Assembly (NCBI GenBank): GCA_021795275.1
Contig: JAJYPO010000071.1
Coordinates: 1 to 10,605, forward strand
DNA from: Nitrospirota bacterium
GTDB taxonomy: Bacteria > Nitrospirota_A > Leptospirillia > Leptospirillales > Leptospirillaceae
DNA: 10,605 nt
Direction: 5' to 3'
Positions 1-6,683 of the stretch are shown here, piece by piece. The position numbers and the translations under genes are program-made. Numbering within the stretch: the first letter of the stretch is position 1; each line of letters begins with the position of its first letter. The notes beneath the pieces are model-generated. The model searched no databases, was not told the DNA's origin, and saw nothing but the letters and a program-made list of their open reading frames with translations.

Positions 1-3000
1 TTCCGATCTACTGCCACCTCGCTCAAGGGGCTCGATCCTGTTCCCGCCGCCCGGCTGATCCGGAGGGCCGCGGACCAGGGCAATGCCAGGGCCCAGTACA
101 ACCTGGGACTTCTCCACCTCAAGGGGAAGGGGGTGCCTCAGGACCTTTCGCAGGCCGCGCTCTGGTTCGAACGGGCAGCGGATCAGGGTCTCGCGGCTGC
201 CCAATACAATCTGGGCCTCATGCTCTTCGAGGGACGAGGCCTCCCTCAGTCGCTCTCGCGGGGAGCCGCCCTGATCAAGCAAGCCGCCCGACAGGGCATG
301 GTGGAGGCCAAGAGCCTCTTTGGCACCCTCTACCTGGAGGCAAAGGTCCTTCCGGACGAAGAGATCGACCCTCTCGAATGGATCGAGGAGGCGGCCCATT
401 CGGGAGACAGTGCGGCTCAATTCAATCTTGGACTGGCCTGTCTCTATGGACGGAGTCTGCCCAGGGACCTGGAAAGGGCGGTCTTCTGGTTCCGAAAGGC
501 GGCTGAAAAATACGACAGCCGGGCTCAGTATTATCTGGGGCTTCTTCTTATGGAAGAAGGGCACCCCTTCTTTCAGCCGGAAGAAGGTCGTGACTGGCTG
601 ATGCGGGCTGCGGAATCTGAGGATCCGGAGGCGCAGTTCAACATCGGCCTCCTCTATTACGAAGGACGGATCGTCGAGCAAAACACGGTCCAGGCCTCCC
701 TCTGGTTCCAGCAAGCCGCGGAGAGGAACCATGTCCGGGCCCAGGCCCTTCTGGGAGTGCTTCTTCTCGAGGGAAGCGGCATTCCCCAACAGGAAGGGCA
801 GGGACTCGAATGGATCCGGAAGGCCGCATTTTCGGGAGACTCTGAAGCCCAGCATGTCCTGGGCATGCTTTATCTCGAAGGACGGATCCTTCCCCAGAAC
901 AACTCCCTTGCCTTCTACTGGTTTACCAAGGCCGCCATCCAGGGGCTCCCAGAAGCCGAATACCAGGTGGGGCTCTTCTACCAGAAAGGAATTCTGACGG
1001 GCACAGGCGAACCGGAAAAGGCCCTTCACTGGTTCGAGAGGGCGGGGGAGCAGGGATTGCCGGAAACGCTCGAAGTCCTGGGAGAAATTTATCAGGAAGG
1101 GGTCCATGTCCCACCGAACGTGGGGGAGGCCATCAAATGGTTCATTCGGGCGGCCGAAGCCGGAGATCGCGAAGCCCAGTATCGCCTGGGTCTGTTGACT
1201 CTGGAGGGCCAGAATCTTCCAGCCGACTCCGGGAAGGCGGCTCGTCTCTTCGAGGCCGCGCTCGAGCAGGGCCACCCGGGGGCCGCTTACAGGCTGGCTC
1301 TCATGGAGGAGGCCGGGATGGTGGGTCCTCCTGATGAAACGCGCGCCGCTCACCTTTTCCGGATGGCGGCCGAACGGGGGGAGGTCCCCGGAGCGATGCT
1401 TCGCCTCGGCCAATACCTTGAGGAAGGACGGGGAGGGCAGGAACGCGACCAGGCAGCCGGGGAAGACTGGATCCGGCGTGCGGCGGAAAAAGGCCTCCCG
1501 GAGGCCTGGCTCACGTGGGGAATGCGCCTGGAAGAAGGGCGGGAAGGACGGGAGGCCGATCCTGTGTCCGCCGTCATATATTTCAGGATGGCCGCCCTTG
1601 CCGATATCCCCCTGGCCCAGTTCCGCCTTGCAAGGGGTCTTGAAAAAAATCCCGAAAATCCACCGGGAATCGACGAAGAGCTGGCTTACTGGTACCGGAA
1701 GGCCGCGGAGGGCGGCATCCCCGAGGCCATGCTCCAGATGGCCCTCTATTCCATCGAAGGACGGGGGGGGCTTCCTGCCGACGACGACGAAGCCCTGCGA
1801 TGGCTTGCCGAGGCCTCCCGGCTGGATCTTCCGGAAGCTCATCTGGCTCTGGCATTCTTTCACAGGGAAGGACGGGGAGGGCTTCCGAAAGATGAGGAGA
1901 TGGCCCGGAACTCCCTTGAGCGCGCGGCCAAAAAGGAGCTCCCCGAAGCGCAGCTTCTCCTCGCGACCTGGGAACTTGAAAGGGGAGACAGGGAGAAGGC
2001 CAGAGAATGGTTCGGAATCGCGGCCGAAAAAGGGGATTCCCGGGCCCAGCTCGCGCTGGGACGACTCCTTCTTGAAGACGGGGAGCGCGACGCCGGGATC
2101 GCCTGGATTCGCAAATCCGCCGAAAACCACATCCCCGAAGCGCTGGAGGCCCTCTCGGAACTCGCGTTGCGAGGGGAAATCCAGGCCGACCGGGAACAGG
2201 TGATTGACTGGCTGAGAACCGCCGCCGGAGCCGGAATTGGACTGGCCCAGCTCGAACTGGGAAAGATCCTTCTTGAGGAGAACGACACCCCCGGTTCCCG
2301 GGACGAAGGCGCCGGCTGGATCGAAAAAGCCGCAGAATCCGGCCTTCCCGAAGCCCAGTACCGGGCGGCCGTACTCCGTTGCCAGAGCCATGGAGAGGCC
2401 GGAGACGAGCAAGCCCTGCAGTGGTTCCGTCTGGCGGCCATGGGGGAACAGGTCGAGGCCCAATACGAGAGCGGGCGGCGTCTTCTGGAACGGGATTCAC
2501 CGGACGACCGTCGGGAGGGTCTGGAATGGATGAGAAAAGCCTCGGAGGCCGGCCACCCCCAGGCGCAGTTTCTCCTTTCCCTCCGTCTTCTCGACCTCCC
2601 GGAGTTCAGGGAGGAAGGGCTCCATTGGCTGAGAAAAGCCTCCGAAGGGGGGGTTCGGGAGGCACAGACCATCCTGGGACGACTTTTTCTCGAAGGCGAA
2701 TGGGTTCGACCCGATCGCATCCAGGGTCAGGAATGGACCCGCAAGGCGGCGGAAAAGGGGGATCCGGAGGCCCAGCTCAGACTGGGCCTCCTCTATCAGG
2801 CCGATCCCTCTCCCGGCGCCCAGGAAGAGGCCATGTCATGGATCCGGATGGCAGCCGAGCAAGGGATCACAGAGGCCCAACTCCGATTGGGTCTTCATCA
2901 TCTCGAAGGCTTTGCTTCGAAGAGCGATTTCGAGTCGGGGCTCCACTGGCTCCGCCTGGCTGCGGAAAACGGAGAGCCCCTTGCCGCATTCCGTCTCGGT

Positions 3001-3675
3001 CTTGTGTTTGAAGAGGGAAATCGGGTGGATCCCGACGTATCAGAGGCCATCGGGTTCTATCGAAAAGCCGCCGAAGAGGGCTACGTCAAGGCTCAGGCTC
3101 GTCTCGGGATCCTTCTGAGCGATGGACGATTCGGAGGTCTTGAAGAGGAAGGCTTTACCTGGACTGAAAAGGCGGCGCACGCCGGCTCACCAGAAGCCCA
3201 GCTTCAACTGGGACGGCTTTTCCTCGAAGGAAAGGGAACGCCGCGCAATGAACAGGAGAGCACAATCTGGGTTCGGAGAGCCGCTGAACAGGGACTTCCG
3301 GAAGCCCAGGGACGCCTCGGAGCGATGCTTCGGAGTGGTCGCGGAGGGCTTACCGCGAACCCGGTGGAGGCGGCATTCTGGTTCAGGAAAGCGGCCGAGC
3401 AGGACGACGCCGAGGCCCAGTACAGCCTTGGAATGATGGCCCTTGAAGGACAGGGAATCCCGCAGGACCCGTCCGAAGCCGCCCGATGGATCATGATGGC
3501 AGCGGAGACGGGCCATCCCCAGTCCCAATATATTCTGGGAGTCCTCTATCGAACCGGAAGGGGCGTTCCCGAAGATCCGGGACAGGCCCTCCAGTGGTTC
3601 AGAAAGGCCGCCAATCAGAGGGTCGTTCAGGCCAAAGATGCTCTCCGGGTGCTCCAGGACACTCTTCCCCGATGA
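1..3675 (+). CDS. Giant Sel1-like (SLR) repeat protein, 5'-truncated by window edge
   Basis: The reading frame is open from base 1 to the TGA at 3673-3675, giving 1,224 visible residues. The first in-frame start-like codon (GTG at 133) lies inside a repeat, so the true start is upstream of the window and any signal peptide is unseen. Almost the whole protein is tandem Sel1 units. I count 34 cores of the form [RK]xAAExGxxEAQxxLG, followed by Y/LxEGxG, then a linker ending in AxxWFRKA. Sel1 units are alpha/alpha hairpins related to TPRs that stack into a solenoid and act as protein-interaction scaffolds; no catalytic domain is visible. The protein ends about 22 residues into the last core (ending QDTLPR), without a C-terminal extra domain. 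Specific role and partners cannot be read from the sequence. Confidence is high for the family and low for function. Confidence 0.93.
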   Translation, partial: FRSTATSLKGLDPVPAARLIRRAADQGNARAQYNLGLLHLKGKGVPQDLSQAALWFERAADQGLAAAQYNLGLMLFEGRGLPQSLSRGAALIKQAARQGMVEAKSLFGTLYLEAKVLPDEEIDPLEWIEEAAHSGDSAAQFNLGLACLYGRSLPRDLERAVFWFRKAAEKYDSRAQYYLGLLLMEEGHPFFQPEEGRDWLMRAAESEDPEAQFNIGLLYYEGRIVEQNTVQASLWFQQAAERNHVRAQALLGVLLLEGSGIPQQEGQGLEWIRKAAFSGDSEAQHVLGMLYLEGRILPQNNSLAFYWFTKAAIQGLPEAEYQVGLFYQKGILTGTGEPEKALHWFERAGEQGLPETLEVLGEIYQEGVHVPPNVGEAIKWFIRAAEAGDREAQYRLGLLTLEGQNLPADSGKAARLFEAALEQGHPGAAYRLALMEEAGMVGPPDETRAAHLFRMAAERGEVPGAMLRLGQYLEEGRGGQERDQAAGEDWIRRAAEKGLPEAWLTWGMRLEEGREGREADPVSAVIYFRMAALADIPLAQFRLARGLEKNPENPPGIDEELAYWYRKAAEGGIPEAMLQMALYSIEGRGGLPADDDEALRWLAEASRLDLPEAHLALAFFHREGRGGLPKDEEMARNSLERAAKKELPEAQLLLATWELERGDREKAREWFGIAAEKGDSRAQLALGRLLLEDGERDAGIAWIRKSAENHIPEALEALSELALRGEIQADREQVIDWLRTAAGAGIGLAQLELGKILLEENDTPGSRDEGAGWIEKAAESGLPEAQYRAAVLRCQSHGEAGDEQALQWFRLAAMGEQVEAQYESGRRLLERDSPDDRREGLEWMRKASEAGHPQAQFLLSLRLLDLPEFREEGLHWLRKASEGGVREAQTILGRLFLEGEWVRPDRIQGQEWTRKAAEKGDPEAQLRLGLLYQADPSPGAQEEAMSWIRMAAEQGITEAQLRLGLHHLEGFASKSDFESGLHWLRLAAENGEPLAAFRLGLVFEEGNRVDPDVSEAIGFYRKAAEEGYVKAQARLGILLSDGRFGGLEEEGFTWTEKAAHAGSPEAQLQLGRLFLEGKGTPRNEQESTIWVRRAAEQGLPEAQGRLGAMLRSGRGGLTANPVEAAFWFRKAAEQDDAEAQYSLGMMALEGQGIPQDPSEAARWIMMAAETGHPQSQYILGVLYRTGRGVPEDPGQALQWFRKAANQRVVQAKDALRVLQDTLPR
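43..3654 (+). repeat. Array of 34 tandem Sel1 units (protein-level repeat)
   Basis: Measured from one AA pair to the next, units 1-12 are almost all exactly 36 residues (one of 37). The middle units vary between 32 and 38 residues: units 13-17 are 37-38, units 18-19 are 32 and unit 24 is 33. The last units return mostly to 35-37. The middle units have also lost some consensus residues (for example LA or LS in place of LG, and AS in place of AA). The repeats are diverged at DNA level, with no long identical copies seen by eye. Confidence 0.9.
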
Positions 3676-3704
3676 GGGGATCTCATCGATTTCGCATTTC
3701 ATTT
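3670..3704 (+). terminator. Possible intrinsic terminator of the Sel1 gene
   Basis: A perfect 7-bp inverted repeat, CGATGAG / CTCATCG (3670-3676 and 3682-3688, loop GGGAT), includes the stop codon. It is followed by a T-rich but interrupted stretch, ATTTCGCATTTCATTT. The stem is short and the T-run broken, so termination would be weak. A promoter for the next gene follows about 60 bases later, which fits an end of transcription here. Confidence 0.4.
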
Positions 3705-3764
3705 GTCAGGACATCCCGATCTCGTCCTCCCCACCCGAAGCCCGGATCCGCCTTCTTTTTGAAA

Positions 3765-3792
3765 TTGCCTTTTCCTTCGATGGGTCTATAAT
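3765..3792 (+). promoter_or_regulatory. Sigma-70 type promoter for the cytochrome c gene
   Basis: A perfect -10 hexamer TATAAT lies at 3787-3792. A partial -35, TTGCCT, lies at 3765-3770 with a 16-bp spacer. TTGAAA at 3759-3764 is a better -35 match but its 22-bp spacing is too long. Transcription would start near 3799, giving a 5' leader of about 75 bases before the ATG at 3874. Confidence 0.65.
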
Positions 3793-3873
3793 TGAAATGT
3801 CGTGGGGAGGTCTCCCTCCCTCCGGCAAGACCGACCTATCGGGCACGGCAGTATCTTTTTAGGGGGAGTCGCC

Positions 3874-4203
3874 ATGAAGATCTTCAATGTTTCCCTGGGT
3901 GTGGTTGCGGTTCTGGCCTTTGCCTCTCCGTCGTGGGCGACAGACATCAAGGCGCTGATCAACGAGCAGGGGTGCTTCGCCTGCCATTCTATGGACCAGA
4001 AAATGGTGGGCCCTTCCTTCAAAATGGTGGCAGACCGCTATCGCGGCCAGAAGGGGGCTGACGAAATGCTGGCGAAGAAAATCATCGCGGGAGGGAGTGG
4101 TCATTGGGACAAAATTACGGGAGGGATCATGATGCCGCCACACCCGGGAATGTCCATGGACCAGGCCAAAAAAGTGGCCGAATGGGTGCTGTCAATAAAG
4201 TAA
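3874..4203 (+). CDS. Periplasmic mono-haem class I cytochrome c (c551/c552 type)
   Basis: A 109-residue small soluble electron carrier. Residues 1-22 form a signal peptide (MK start, hydrophobic core, cleavage likely after SWA), leaving about 87 mature residues, typical of c551/c552. Haem is attached through C34-F-A-C37-H38. The axial ligand is most likely M87 in IMMPPHPG, which matches the MPP loop of bacterial c551. The C-terminal helix AKKVAEWVLSIK is also family-typical. I chose ATG 3874 over the upstream in-frame ATG 3802 because it gives a proper signal peptide and has a strong AGGGGGAG ribosome site five bases upstream. It appears to be a single-gene unit with its own promoter and terminator. 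Shuttling electrons between periplasmic redox proteins is known for the family; a role in iron oxidation here would be inference only. Confidence 0.92.
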   Translation: MKIFNVSLGVVAVLAFASPSWATDIKALINEQGCFACHSMDQKMVGPSFKMVADRYRGQKGADEMLAKKIIAGGSGHWDKITGGIMMPPHPGMSMDQAKKVAEWVLSIK

Positions 4204-4241
4204 AGGATCCATGCCCCGCAAAACCTAAAGCGACAGTTTCG

Positions 4242-4267
4242 GCCAGGACCTCCGGGTTCTGGCTTTT
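4242..4267 (+). terminator. Intrinsic terminator after the cytochrome c gene
   Basis: A 9-bp stem (GCCAGGACC with GGTTCTGGC, one G-T wobble) closes a four-base loop TCCG and is followed immediately by TTTT. The T-run is short. The hairpin lies 38 bases after the stop codon and runs straight into the next gene's promoter. Confidence 0.65.
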
Positions 4268-4275
4268 GCTATAAT
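4267..4275 (+). promoter_or_regulatory. Extended -10 promoter for the LTXXQ protein gene
   Basis: TGCTATAAT is an extended -10 element (TGn plus a perfect TATAAT at 4270-4275). No good -35 is found at 16-18 bp, which is common for extended -10 promoters. Transcription would start near 4282, about 23 bases before the ATG. The position normally taken by the -35 and spacer is occupied by the cytochrome terminator hairpin. Confidence 0.6.
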
Positions 4276-4304
4276 CCGGTCCGATCACATGAAAAGGAGC
4301 TTTT

Positions 4305-4799
4305 ATGTTCAAGAAAACGTCCCTGTTTCTTTCCATGGCGGCATTAGCTGCGACTCTTTCTTTTCCGGCCTTTTCCATGGCGGATAATCTTCCCCCTCTG
4401 ACCGGAGAAAAGACCGCCAAGAAGTTCGACTTGTTCCGCAAGAAAGCCGGAACCGACTTTCTTCTTCCTCAGGTCTTCAAGAACCATCCCGGGGTCACCT
4501 TCATGCTATCCCATGCGAAGGATCTCGGGCTGAGCGACAAACAGGTGAAAAAGCTCAAGGTGATCCGCCGCCACATGCTCGACCGCTCTCTGGCACAAAT
4601 GAAGAAGATCGAATCCCTCCGGGCCTCCTATCTGAAGATGGCATCCACGTCACACCCCTCTCCTTCCAGGATCCACAAAGATCTTCATGCCATCGCCTGG
4701 CTCATGGCCCAGGCGACGGCGGACCATCTTGCGGGCCACCTTGCCGCCGCGAATGTGCTCTCCAGATCCCAGCAGGACAAAATCTCCACCCTCAAATAG
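4305..4799 (+). CDS. Exported LTXXQ (Spy/CpxP-like) protein
   Basis: A 164-residue protein with a clear signal peptide (residues 1-26: MFKK, hydrophobic stretch, cleavage after SMA). The mature part is helical and basic. Two LTXXQ-like motifs stand out: L76-SDK-Q80 followed by a long charged helix, and L152-SRS-Q156 near the C-terminus. This two-motif layout is that of Spy, CpxP and ZraP/CnrX relatives, periplasmic helical proteins that act as ATP-independent chaperones or metal/stress sensors. The His residues (90, 117, 124, 128, 141, 145) could contribute to metal binding, but that is inference. AAGGAG lies five bases before the ATG. No two-component or RND efflux partner is adjacent. Family assignment rests on motif layout only, without a search; it might instead be called a hypothetical exported protein. 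Confidence 0.65.
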   Translation: MFKKTSLFLSMAALAATLSFPAFSMADNLPPLTGEKTAKKFDLFRKKAGTDFLLPQVFKNHPGVTFMLSHAKDLGLSDKQVKKLKVIRRHMLDRSLAQMKKIESLRASYLKMASTSHPSPSRIHKDLHAIAWLMAQATADHLAGHLAAANVLSRSQQDKISTLK

Positions 4800-4806
4800 C
4801 GCCTCC

Positions 4807-4830
4807 GGGGCCGGTGACGGCCCCCTTCCT
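4807..4830 (+). terminator. GC-rich hairpin, probable terminator of the LTXXQ gene
   Basis: A perfect 7-bp stem GGGGCCG / CGGCCCC closes a GTGA tetraloop, eight bases after the stop codon. The following bases (CTTCCT) are pyrimidine-rich but not a true T-run, so the element may be an mRNA 3' stabiliser or a weak terminator. Confidence 0.5.
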
Positions 4831-4942
4831 GACTCACTATTTTCAGACCTTGGAATCCAGCCCCCTGTTTATTCTCAAAGCCCGGATATCATCGCCCTTC
4901 AATGCCATCTCTCACAGCCTCGACAGGAACGCCTGATTTCCC

Positions 4943-4971
4943 TTGACATTCAGAATCAACGAGTCGATAAT
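4943..4971 (+). promoter_or_regulatory. Near-consensus sigma-70 promoter upstream of the helicase
   Basis: TTGACA at 4943-4948 is a perfect -35. GATAAT at 4966-4971 matches five of six -10 positions, and the spacer is the ideal 17 bp. Transcription would begin near 4978, about 306 bases before the helicase ATG. It is the strongest-looking promoter in the window. Confidence 0.65.
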
Positions 4972-4977
4972 AAACAT

Positions 4978-5283
4978 TCGATATACGTCGGGCATCATGG
5001 ATTGTGTATCGCGTCGCAAGCATGCGCCGAATTCGCCGGAACTCATTGAATTGACCCTGCCAGATGGACCAACGTCCGACCGCGTGTTCAAGTCTCTGCA
5101 AATACCCCCGGCACTCTGTTGACAAGGACAGGTTCCTTCGGCGTCCGATATCCGATTCCGCTCCATATGCGGCTCGGACGCGTCGCGGTGCCAAATGGCT
5201 CCACGCTTCCAATCGGACTTGTCTTGTCCCCGAATAGATTCCCGCCGCCACCAATCATGTTAGGCTATCCATTAGGAGCAACA
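4978..5283 (+). promoter_or_regulatory. Long non-coding leader of the helicase gene
   Basis: No convincing gene lies between the promoter and the helicase start. GC is lower than in the flanking genes (about 53% by hand count over 4861-5280). The segment holds CGTCCGA at 5073-5079 and GCGTCCGA at 5141-5148, complementary to TCGGACGC at 5174-5181; TCGGAC recurs at 5213-5218. These allow mutually exclusive pairings. The ribosome site TAGGAG is at 5273-5278. The segment could be a long regulated 5' UTR, contain a separate small RNA, or be an eroded sequence. I do not recognise a known riboswitch class. Confidence 0.4.
5141..5181 (+). promoter_or_regulatory. Two-tier hairpin in the helicase leader
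   Basis: A perfect 8-bp outer stem, GCGTCCGA (5141-5148) with TCGGACGC (5174-5181), encloses an inner 4-bp stem, CCGC (5158-5161) with GCGG (5169-5172). The inner stem closes a 7-base loop; the two stems are separated by a nine-base bulge on one side and one base on the other. No T-run follows, so it is not a terminator. Confidence 0.4.
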
Positions 5284-6669
5284 ATGTCTTTTGAGTCCCT
5301 CGGCCTCAATCCGGATCTTCTGCGCGCGCTTTCCGACCTCAACCACAATTCCCCCACCCCGATCCAGAAACAGACCATCCCTCCGATCATCGAAGGACGC
5401 GATGTTCTGGGCGTCGCCCAGACAGGATCCGGGAAAACGGGAGGATTCCTTCTTCCCTCCCTCCACAGGAACAAACGGGCCCAGGGGGAACGGGTCCGCC
5501 ACCAGATTCTTGTCCTCTCCCCCACACGGGAACTGGCAGGACAGATCGAACGTTCGGCCCGCGAATACGGAAAATATCTACGAAGCCGGACGGTTCTTCT
5601 TGTCGGGGGAACCGACATGCGCCGCCAGATGGACAATCTGAGACGACCCTGGGATCTGGCCATCGCCACCCCCGGCCGCCTGATCGACCATATGCAGCGG
5701 GGCACGATCTCCCTTTCACATGTCCACACCATCGTTCTCGACGAAGCCGACCGCATGCTCGACATGGGCTTCCTCCCCGATGTCGAAACCGTTCTTAAGG
5801 CTCTTCCGGCGGACCGCCAGACCCTCCTTTTCACCGCCACACTTCCGACCCGGATCCAGAATCTGACCAGAACCTATCAGAAAGACCCTGTCCTGATCCG
5901 GCTCGAGACCTCCGGAGCGCCGCCCGTCTCCATCGACCAGGAGGTTGTCTCCATCGGCCATGGATCCCAGAAGTGGGGCCTTCTCAAAACCATTCTCACC
6001 GAACCCCAGACCACAGAAGGTCAAACGTTGATCTTCACCCGGACCAAGAGGGGAGCGGAAGAGCTTTCGGATTCCCTTCTGAGGGAAGGCTTCCCGAGCG
6101 ACGCCCTCCACGGAGACAAGAGCCAGTCCCAGAGGAACCGGGTCCTTTCCCGCTTCCGAGCGGGCCAGACCCGTATCCTGGTCGCGACAGATGTCGCTGC
6201 CCGGGGCCTCGACATCGACACGGTGACCTGCGTCGTCAACTATGATCTTCCCCAGTCCCCCGAAGACTACGTCCACAGGATCGGCAGAACAGGACGGGCC
6301 GGTCGGTCCGGACGGGCCATCTCCTTTTGCCATCCGGCAGACAGGCCTCTTCTCCGGGATATCGAGCGTCTCCTCGGTAACGCGGTCCCGATCTCTCCCC
6401 TCTCACCTCCCCCCTCCTCATCGGCAAACCGGCCCTTCAGGAGCCCCGGCTCCAGATCCGGCCAGCGGTCGGACCGGCCCTACCGGTCCGAAGATCGCAG
6501 AGGGGACTCCCGCCCATCCTTCCGCTCTGGCAACCGGTCCGAATCGTCGGGTGAAGGCAGTTCTGACTGGAAACGGGATCGTCCGGGATCCGGAACCCGG
6601 AAGCCCTACGCCTCCGCCGCCCCGCGTCCCTACCGGACTGCTCGTCCGGCGTCGAACCAGGACTCCTGA
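5284..6669 (+). CDS. rhlE: DEAD-box ATP-dependent RNA helicase, RhlE type
   Basis: A 461-residue cytoplasmic RNA helicase that unwinds short RNA duplexes with ATP. All motifs are present in order: Q motif (F3, then SPTPIQKQ at 23-30), I AQTGSGKT (45-52), Ia PTRELAGQ, GG, Ib TPGRL, II DEAD (153-156), III TAT (184-186, in place of the usual SAT), IV LIFTRT, V ATDVAARGLD, and VI HRIGRTGR (331-338). GGFLLP after motif I and HGDKSQSQR resemble RhlE rather than DeaD or DbpA. From about residue 370 the protein is a disordered Ser/Pro/Arg/Gly-rich basic tail ending in NQDS, a usual RNA-binding extension. ATG 5284 is chosen because the Q motif begins right after it and TAGGAG lies five bases upstream; the open frame upstream (from 5119) has no domain content. 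It is probably cotranscribed with the amidotransferase gene. RhlE is typically tied to ribosome assembly, RNA decay and cold adaptation. Confidence 0.92.
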   Translation: MSFESLGLNPDLLRALSDLNHNSPTPIQKQTIPPIIEGRDVLGVAQTGSGKTGGFLLPSLHRNKRAQGERVRHQILVLSPTRELAGQIERSAREYGKYLRSRTVLLVGGTDMRRQMDNLRRPWDLAIATPGRLIDHMQRGTISLSHVHTIVLDEADRMLDMGFLPDVETVLKALPADRQTLLFTATLPTRIQNLTRTYQKDPVLIRLETSGAPPVSIDQEVVSIGHGSQKWGLLKTILTEPQTTEGQTLIFTRTKRGAEELSDSLLREGFPSDALHGDKSQSQRNRVLSRFRAGQTRILVATDVAARGLDIDTVTCVVNYDLPQSPEDYVHRIGRTGRAGRSGRAISFCHPADRPLLRDIERLLGNAVPISPLSPPPSSSANRPFRSPGSRSGQRSDRPYRSEDRRGDSRPSFRSGNRSESSGEGSSDWKRDRPGSGTRKPYASAAPRPYRTARPASNQDS

Positions 6670-6683
6670 GGGCGGTTCACGCC

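Noticed and set aside
133..135. GTG at 133 as start of the Sel1 gene
   Set aside because: The frame is open back to base 1 and encodes a proper Sel1 repeat upstream; the GTG is the Val of a KGVPQD linker.
1334..2720. Long open frames of about 290-305 codons in other frames of the Sel1 gene, on both strands
   Set aside because: They are shadows of a high-GC repeat gene: composition is Arg/Ser/Pro-rich, no domain pattern is seen, and the Sel1 frame explains the whole stretch.
3737..3760. GAAG...CTTC with CTTTTT as a second terminator before the cytochrome promoter
   Set aside because: Only four bases pair cleanly before mismatches; the stem is too weak to support.
5119..5152. Second promoter starting from TTGACA at 5119-5124
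   Set aside because: No acceptable -10 hexamer lies 16-18 bases downstream; the nearest AT-rich match (GATATC) is 22 bases away.
5119..5283. N-terminal extension of the helicase from TTG 5119 or ATG 5167
   Set aside because: No helicase motif lies there, while ATG 5284 has a good ribosome site and sits right before the Q motif.
6480..6550. Direct repeat CCGGTCCGAA in the helicase tail
   Set aside because: It is explained by repeated Arg-Ser-Glu codons in a low-complexity basic tail.
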